Source of the DNA: Liolophura sinensis
Lineage: Eukaryota > Mollusca > Polyplacophora > Chitonida > Chitonidae
Direction: 5' to 3'
Length of the DNA: 64,000 nucleotides
Assembly (NCBI RefSeq): GCF_032854445.1
Contig: NC_088300.1
Coordinates: 48,911,682 to 48,975,681, forward strand
Part shown: positions 51,601-60,600 of the stretch, piece by piece
Position numbering within the stretch: the stretch's first letter is position 1
Layout of the letters: each line of letters opens with the position of its first letter
Notes under the pieces: generated by a model
Database searches by the model: none
What the model was told of the DNA's origin: nothing
Seen by the model: the letters and a program-made list of their open reading frames with translations, nothing else
Program-made: the position numbers and the translations under genes

Positions 51601-54600
51601 CCACTTTCAAAAGGACTGCCCGCTGAGCGATGAAAATGACAATGGCGATAATGATGATGATGATAAAGATAGTAATGTTTATGAAGTTGAAGGTGACAAT
51701 AAAGATGAGAATGAAGGTCGAGGAGATGATGATGGTAATTATAGTGAGGGACATGGGAATGATATGGAAATTGGGGTTTCTGGCGAGTCTGTTCCTTCCA
51801 GTCAACAAAATAAAGGGACTTTGGATAACTCTGCTGCTGACAACGAAGCTGGAGAGTGGCAAGTTGTCACTAACTCCATGTCCTCCAGCAAAAAGATTCG
51901 AAATAAGCGCATTGATGCTACAAATAAGGTCAGGAAGTTAAGCGAATCGCCAGTAGTAGGTGGGCCCCAGAGCCTTTGCGAGGCATCTCAGACGTCAAAT
52001 AGCCCGGAGTGGGTTGTCAGTATGAATCAAAACTCGAATTCCTCCTCACCCCCTAGATCGTCAGAAATTTCGAATACTACGCCATCCTGCATTAAGGAGA
52101 CGCAATCCAGTGGCGTGACGCCCTCCAAAGGTGCACTTGGTGAGAGTCTGTCCTTATGGGGTAGGACGTTCAGCCCTGACCCGTCTACAATGTCACAGTT
52201 AGACACTAGAGATATAGCAGATTGCCTTGATCCTCAGGGAAGCTCTCAGCAATCTGATATGTTTAGGGCTGGTGGAGAATCCAATATGGAGGAATCTCTT
52301 TCGGAAATGGATGCACCCGAAGACTTGCCTGCCTATACCAGTGGCAAGGGTGAGGTCTTGGTACCTGTCTCAACATCCCTGGGGTCGTATTATTGCACAT
52401 TGCGACGAGACTCTAAAGTTGACAAGGTTAAAAAGCAGAGGAAGTTGATAACGTTGTCACAGGAGGATTTTGCTGAGCGTAGGGCAGCAATGTACAAGAA
52501 GTCCAGAAAAAAGAAAAAGAATAAATAAATATTAATAATGGCTACTACAAAGATCTTACAGTGGAACTGTAGAGGATTGAGGTGTAACCTCGCAGAGCTC
52601 CAGATGTTAGCTCAAGACCTCAATCCTGTAGCTTTTAGCTTGCAGGAAACTCTGATGACTGATCCTAGTTATCAATGTCGAGGTTATGTATCTCATCACG
52701 CTGTTGCCACGTCTACGAATGGAAAGGCATCAGGGGGTTCTTCTCTTTTGATTAGGCAGGGTGTAATACACAATAGAATGGCACTGAACACCGATTTGCA
52801 GGCGGTGGCGGTGCGTATCACACTGGGTATAGTATTAACAACCTGTTCTATTTATATACCACCTTCTTCTACTCTTCTCCAACAAGAGCTGCGAAATTTA
52901 TATGACCAATTACCTAAACCGTGTCTTCTTTTGGGGGACTTTAATGCCCATAGTGTTCTCTGGGGTGACTCTAAACGTAACCAGAAGGGCTCTGTATTGG
53001 AGGATTTTATATCTAATAACTCTCTATGCGTCTTAAATGATGGCACACATACTTACCTTCATCCTGCAAAGGGAATTTATTCGGTCCTTGATTTAGCTCT
53101 GGCTGATGCAGGGCTAAGATCGGAATTCAGCTGGAGCGTCCATGATGATCTGTGCAGAAGCGACCACTTCCCCACCATACTTACCCTTGGGGAGCCGGTA
53201 TCTTCCTCCCTTCCACGCTTTAATTATGATAAAGCAGACTGGCCCCGCTTTGCTGTTCTGTGTGGTGAAACACTTACTAGCGACCTTTTTCTTGATGCAG
53301 TTGATCCTATCCAGTTATTCTCAGATCAGCTAATCGATGTAGCCTCCAAACGTATCCCGAAATCTTGTGCGGTTCCTCGTATTAAGAAACCGTGGTTCAC
53401 GGAGGACTGTAAATGAGCTAGGCGTTTCAGGAAACGTGCTGAGCGCGTGTACCAATGTAGACCATCTCCCGTTAATTTAGACGATGTTAGGCGTACTCGA
53501 GCTAAAGCTCGTAGGACTATCAAACAGTCCAAACGTGACTCTTGGAAACGTTATGTTTCTAAGATTAATTATCGTACCCCTATGTCAAAAGTCTGGAATA
53601 TGATCCAACGCATCAAAGGCAAGGGATCCAATGTCACTGTCAATCATCTTAAAGACGGGAATAATTCTTGAAAAAACTTGACATAGCCAATAGGTTGGGT
53701 GCTTCTTTTGCGCACCATTCGTCTTCAGATAATTACTTGCCTCAGTTCCAGCGTAACAAGGAACGGACCGAGGCAAGTCCTCTTGATTTTACATCCTCAA
53801 ATGAAGAATCCTACAATGCTACATTTTCTCTACATGAACTATCCGCATCCCTTAGCAAGGCCCATGACTCAACTCCAGGGCCAGATGATATCCACTATCA
53901 GCTTTTACAACACCTTCCAGAATCTTCCTTGAGGGTGCTTCTTGGAATTTTTAATACCATTTGGATTTCCGGGAATTTTCCTGCCTCATGGCAAAACGCT
54001 ATTATTGTCCCCATCCCAAAGCCCGGAAAGGATTCTACCGATCCAAATAACTATCGTCCTATTTCCTTAACCAGTTGTGTATGCAAGACTATGGAGAGGA
54101 TGATTAACGATCGCTTGGTTTGGTTTTTGGAGACTAATGAGTTGATAAGCGACATTCAATGTGGATTTCGAAAGAATCGCAGTACTGTTGATCACCTTGT
54201 TCGTCTAGAATGCTTTATTAAGAACGGTATCGTTAATCGTGACCATGTCGTATCTGTCTTTTTTGATCTGGAAAAGGCATATGACACTACTTGGAAATAT
54301 GGCATTATGAAAGATATGCATGGATTTGGACTTAGAGGTCGGCTTCCTGACTTTATTCGTAAATTCTTAGACCATCGTCACTTCCAAGTTCAGGTTGGGG
54401 CTACCCTATCTGACTACTTTGAACAAGACCAGGGGGTTCCTCAAGGCAGCATTTTATCAGTTACTCTCTTTATGCAGACTATTGAGAGACAGCTGCAGAT
54501 TTGCCTTAACAAAGTCCATGCCTGGGCACTGGAGAACGGATTTAAGTTCTCCAAGTGGAAGACTAACTGCGTACACTTTTGTCGGAAGTACTTCCCCCAT

Positions 54601-57600
54601 GAAGACCCCAAGGTATTTTTAGATGGATCCCCCATCAAGGTTGTGCCAGAGGCAAAATTCCTCGGGGTGATCTTCGATAAGCACCTTACATTTAAATCTC
54701 ACATTAATTATCTTAGAGCCAGATGCCTAAAGGCGCTTGATATTTTGAAGGTTGTCTCTAGTGCTCGATGTGGAGGGGATCATAAAACCCTACTTCAGCT
54801 CTATCGAGCACTGATTGGTTCTAAGCTAGACTATGCCTGCAGTGTTTATGGAGGTGCGTCACGCTCCCAGTTGCAGAAACTCAATACTGTACATCACCAG
54901 GCCCTACGGTTGTGCTTAGGTGCTTTCCGTACCTCTCCTGTGGAGAGTCTGTATGTTGAAGCAAACGAGCCTCCCCTGGAGCTTCGAAGAACTAAACTAT
55001 CCTTACAGTATATCACCAAGCTTAGAGCCAATCCATCCAACCCAGCCTTTGATTGTGTCTTCCATCCGGAATTTGTAGACTTATATGCTCAGAAGCCATC
55101 CATTGTTCCTCCACTGGGTGTCCGCATCCAGGAACATGTGCAAGCAGCTGGACTTGGGCTGGATACTATCACCCCCATACGCATCCAGGAAGATCCACCG
55201 TGGTTATGTCCTGAGCCTCAGGTTGATACCTCGCTCTCCTCCCTGAAGAAATGTTCCACCAACCCTTTAGTATACCAGCAGGAGTTTAGTAATATGTGTT
55301 CAAAGTATCCATTTTATCACCGCATATTCACTGACGATTCCAAGAATGATGATGGCGTGGCTTCTGCCGCTGTCCTTGGACCCAGAACCGTTTCAACTCG
55401 GTTTCCAAATTCCTGTTCTGTATTTACTGCGGAAGCCAAGGCAATTTTGTGCGCACTTCGGTCCATTCCAGAGCTAGGAGGTAGCAGATTTCTCATCTGC
55501 TCTGAGTCCCTTTCCTGCCTCCAGGCAATTCAGGCTAGTTCGCCTGTACATCCAGACATTCTGTCTATCAGGGAGATGTTTAAACGACTTAATGAAGATT
55601 TTGTCATTGTCTTTTGTTGGGTGCCCGGGCATATGGGTATCCCTGGGAATACTGCTGTTGATGAAGCCGCGAAGGCGGCTTTGCATTCCGTTACTACCCA
55701 AACTGACGTTCCATATTCGGACTTGCGTTCACTTATTTGCTCCTATATCAAGCGCTTGTTTCAGGCTCAATGGGATGGCCAGACAACCAACAAACTGCAT
55801 GATATTCGTCAGTTTGTTGGTCCAGCGCCTTCCCTTTCACGGCATCGTCTCCGCTCTTGCATTTTGAGGAGGTGTTGTATCGGTCACACACGTGCTACGC
55901 ATGGGTATTTGTTAAAAGGAGAAGATGCTCCTCATTGCTTTGCTTGCATTGCTTCACAGTCAAGCACATATTGCTTGACTGTGGCGACTTTGCTCCTGTA
56001 CGAGATTCCTTTTATCACGTGAGCTCTCTTTCAGAACTTTTCAATTCTGTAGAAAGTGATACTATTTTTGACTTTCTCTCTGCCATTGGTATGGCAGGAA
56101 AGCTGTAATTTTAAACTACCGTCTGTGTTTGTTATGTGACTTCTGGTGTCCTTTTTGACTGAATAGTAAATGAATTATCCGTAGTAGATCGACTATTTGA
56201 CGTTTTATTGTCGCGATAAAACTGAGATATTGTTGAAAGAGACGTTAAAACTTTCGCTCACTCACTCACTCTGACTGCCATGCACTGTACCTATTGAGGT
56301 TATGTAGCCTCCTTCTGACTGTCATGTACCGTACCTATTGAGGTTATGTAGCCTCCTCCTGACTGTCATGTACTGTATCTATTGAGATTATGTAGCGTCC
56401 TCCTTACTGTCATGTACTGTACCTGTTGAGGTTATGTAGCTTCCTCCTGACTGTCATGTACCATACCTATTGAGGTCATGTAGCCGCCTTTTGACTGCCA
56501 TGTACCGTACCTATTGAGGTTATGTAGCGTCCTTCTGACTGTCATGTACCGTACCTATTGAGGTTATGTAGCCTCCTTCTGACTGCCATGTACTGTACCT
56601 ATTGAGGTTATGTAGCGTCCTTCTGACTGCCATGTACTGTACCTATTGGGGTTATGTAGCCTCCTTCTGACTGCCATGTACAGTACCTATTGAGGTTATG
56701 TAGCTTCCTTCTGACTGCCATGTACCGTACCTATTGAGGTTATGTAGCTTCCTCCTGACTGTCATGTACCGTACCTGTTGAGGGTATGTAGCCTCCTTCT
56801 GACTGCCATGTACTGTACCTATTGAGGTTATGTGGCTTCCTCCTGACTGTCATGTACCATACCTATTGAGGTTATGTAGCGTCCTTCTGACTGCCATGTA
56901 CCATACCTATTGAGGTTATGTAGCTTCCTTCTGACTGCCATGTACCATACCTATTGAGGTTATGTAGCTTCCTCCTGACTGTCATGTACCATACCTATTG
57001 AGGTTATGTAGCTCCCTCCTGACTGTCATGTACCGTACCTATTGAGGTTATGTAGCCTCCTTCTGACTGCCATGTACTGTACCTGTTGAGGTTATGTAGC
57101 CTCCTCCTGACTGTCATGTACCGTACCTATTGAGGTTATGTAGCCTTCTCCTGACTGTCATGTACTGTGCCTATTGAGGTTATGTAGCCTCCTTCTGACT
57201 GTCATGTACCGTACCTATTGTGGTTATGTAGCCTCCTCCTGACTGTCATGTACCGTACCTATTGAGGCTATGTAGCCTCCTCCTGACTGTCATGTACAGT
57301 ACCTATTGAGGTTATGTAGCCTCCTCCTGACTGCCATGTACTGTACCTATTGAGGTTATGTAGCTTCCTCCTGACTGTCATGTACCATACCTATTGAGGT
57401 TATGTAGCCTCCTCCTGACTGCCATGTACTGTACTTGTTGAGGTTATGTAGCCTCCTTCTGACTGCCATGTACTGTACCTATTGAGGTTATGTAGCGTCC
57501 TCCTGACTGTCATGTACCATACCTATTGAGGTTATGTAGCGTCCTTCTGACTGCCATGTACCATACCTATTGAGGTTATGTAGCTTCCTTCTGACTGCCA

Positions 57601-60600
57601 TGTACTGTACTTGTTGAGGTTAAGTAGCGTCCTTCTGACTACCATGTACCGTACCTATTGAGGTTATGTAGCTTCCTTCTGACTGCCATGTACCGTACCT
57701 ATGGAGATTATGTAGTGTCCTCCTTACTGTCATGTACAGTACCTATTGAGGTTATGTAGCTTCCTCCTGACTGTCATGTACCGTACCTATTGAGGTTATG
57801 TAGCCTCCTTCTGACTGCCATGTACCGTACCTATTGAGGTTATGTAGCTTCCTCCTGACTGTCATGTACCATACCTATTGAGGTTATGTAGCGTCCTTCT
57901 GACTGCCATGTACCGTACCTATTGAGGTTATGTGGCTTCCTCCTGACTGTCATGTACCATACCTATTGAGGTTATGTAGCGTCCTTCTGACTGCCATGTA
58001 CCATACCTATTGAGGTTATGTAGCTTCCTTCTGACTGCCATGTACCATACCTATTGAGGTTATGTAGCTTCCTCCTGACTGTCATGTACCATACCTATTG
58101 AGGTCATGTAGCCTTCTTCTGACTGCCATGTACCGTACCTATTGAGGTTATGTAGCTCCCTCCTGACTGTCATGTACCGTACCTATTGAGGTTATGTAGC
58201 CTCCTTCTGACTGCCATGTACTGTACCTGTTGAGGTTATGTAGCCTCCTCCTGACTGTCATGTACCGTACCTATTGAGGTTATGTAGCCTTCTCCTGACT
58301 GTCATGTACTGTGCCTATTGAGGTTATGTAGCCTCCTTCTGACTGTCATGTACCGTACCTATTGTGGTTATGTAGCCTCCTCCTGACTGTCATGTACCGT
58401 ACCTATTGAGGCTATGTAGCCTCCTCCTGACTGTCATGTACCATACCTATTGAGGTTATGTAGCCTCCTCCTGACTGCCATGTACTGTACCTATTGAGGT
58501 TATGTAGCTTCCTCCTGACTGTTGTGTACTGTACTTGTTGAGGTTATGTAGCCTCCTTCTGACTGCCATGTACTGTACCTATTGAGGTTATGTGGCTTCC
58601 TCCTGACTGTCATGTACCATACCTATTGAGGTTATGTAGCCTCCTTCTGACTGCCATGTACCATACCTATTGAGGTTATGTAGCTTCCTTCTGACTGCCA
58701 TGTACTGTACTTGTTGAGGTTATGTAGCGTCCTTCTGACTACCATGTACCGTACCTATTGAGGTTATGTAGCTTCCTTCTGACTGCCATGTACCGTACCT
58801 ATTGAGATTATGTAGTGTCCTCCTTACTGTCATGTACAGTACCTATTGAGGTTATGTAGCTTCCTCCTGACTGTCATGTACCGTACCTATTGAGGTCATG
58901 TGGCCTCCTTCTGACTGCCATGTACTGTACCTATTGAGGTTATGTGGCTTCCTCCTGACTGTCATGTACCATACCTATTGAGGTTATGTAGCTTCCTTCT
59001 GACTGCCATGTACCATACCTATTGAGGTTATGTAGCTTCCTTCTGACTGCCATGTACTGTACTTGTTGAGGTTATGTAGCGTCCTTCTGACTACCATGTA
59101 CCGTACCTATTGAGGTTATGTAGCTTCCTTCTGACTGCCATGTACCGTACCTATTGAGATTATGTAGTGTCCTCCTTACTGTCATGTACAGTACCTATTG
59201 AGGTTATGTAGCTTCCTCCTGACTGTCATGTACCGTACCTATTGAGGTCATGTAGCCTCCTTCTGACTGCCATGTACCGTACCTATTGAGGTTATGTAGC
59301 TTCCTCCTGACTGTCATGTACCATACCTATTGAGGTTATGTAGCGTCCTTCTGACTGCCATGTACCATACCTATTGAGGTTATGTAGCGTCCTTCTGACT
59401 GCCATGTACCATACCTATTGAGGTTATGTAGCGTCCTTCTGACTGCCATGTACCGTACCTATTGAGGTTATGTAGCTTCCTTCTGACTGTCATGTACCGT
59501 ACCTATTGAGGTTATGTAGCTTCCTTCTGACTGCCATGTACCGTACCTATTGAGGTTATGTAGCGTCCTTCTGACTGTCATGTACCGTACCTATTGAGGT
59601 TATGTAGCCTCCTTCTGACCGCCATGTACCGTATCTATTGAGGTTAATGTAGCGTCTTCTGACTGTCATGTACCGTACCTATTGAGGTTATGTAGTCTCC
59701 TCCTGACTGTCATGTACTGTACCTATTGAGGGTTATGTAGCCTCCTCCTGACTGTCATGTACTGTACCTATTGAGGTTATATAGCGTCCTTCTGACTGCC
59801 ATGTACCGTACCTATTGAGGTTATGTAGCGTCCTTCTGACTGCCATGTACCGTACGTATTGAGGTCATGTAGCCTTCTTCTGACTGCCATGTACCGTACC
59901 TATTGAGGTTATGTAGCTTCCTTCTGACTGCCATGTACCGTACCTATTGAGGTTATGTAGCGTCCTTCTGACTGCCATGTACCGTACGTATTGAGGTTAT
60001 GTAGCGTCCTCTGACTGCCATGTACCATACTTATTGAGGTTGTGTAGCTTCCTCCTGACTGTCATGTACCGTACCTATTGAGGTTAAGTGGTTTTGTCCA
60101 GATACACATTGAGATCATGGCTTCCTCCATTTGGGTTGCCGTCATATGAGTGACAAATTTTCAAAACACTAATGAGCAAAATAAAAAGTTAATAATTCTT
60201 GAAGAATTTGTTTGTAGTGTCCATCTCTTGTCTGAATGAATTTCTGTATGTTGGAAAATTCTTGAGTTAGGTGCCACGTTTTAAAGAAAACACATGTATG
60301 CCTTGAAAGATTTGAAAATATGCAAATTTCCGAGTTTCATTTCTACTCCTAATAGCCACAGCAAAAGCCGAAAGAAAAATTCCCCAGGGATCTTCTTGCT
60401 AGTGCCCTCTGTCAGCAGGATACAGAACTAAAATCTTTGGTAGAAGATTGGGACCATGCTGCTGTACGATTGGAGCATCATCAACAAGAACTTGTGAGTA
60501 TTGGCCAATCACTGAGGACATGTCCAAAACGATAGCATGCAGTCAGCATGTGGAATATTACAAATAAAACTGATAATATAATGTGGTGTGGAACTGCCAA

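Larger units (their letters stand above)
51003..56269 (+). mobile_element. Inactive non-LTR retrotransposon, I superfamily (Nimb-like), inserted in the minisatellite
   Basis: About 5.3 kb. Order: 5' segment, ORF1 remnant, ORF2 with AP endonuclease, reverse transcriptase, RNase H and a terminal Cys/His knuckle, then a short 3' UTR ending in (CTCA)n. The RNase H domain places it in the I superfamily rather than Jockey or CR1. TCTGACTGCCATG occurs on both sides (50990-51002 and 56270-56282), consistent with a target-site duplication, though this is also the array's own unit. Lesions: ORF1 frameshift/deletion, ORF2 stop and frameshifts, and loss of the RT catalytic box. It cannot move itself. Confidence 0.94.
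49551..60355 (+). other. BIN3 intron 4 (10.8 kb), minisatellite plus LINE
   Basis: Contains, in order, a decayed edge of the 44-bp array (about 49790-50460) with a SINE copy inside it, the regular array (50460-50998), the LINE (51003-56269), and the rest of the array (56270-60083). About 250 bp of ordinary sequence precede exon 5. Confidence 0.9.

Noticed and set aside
56270..60083. CRISPR-like array
   Set aside because: Units are contiguous and near-identical with no unique spacers, inside a eukaryotic intron.
60362..60493. BIN3 exon 5 starting at 60362 in the second frame, avoiding the frameshift
   Set aside because: Exon 4 ends in phase 1, so this would still be out of frame, and the first-frame residues ATAKAERKI match the family.
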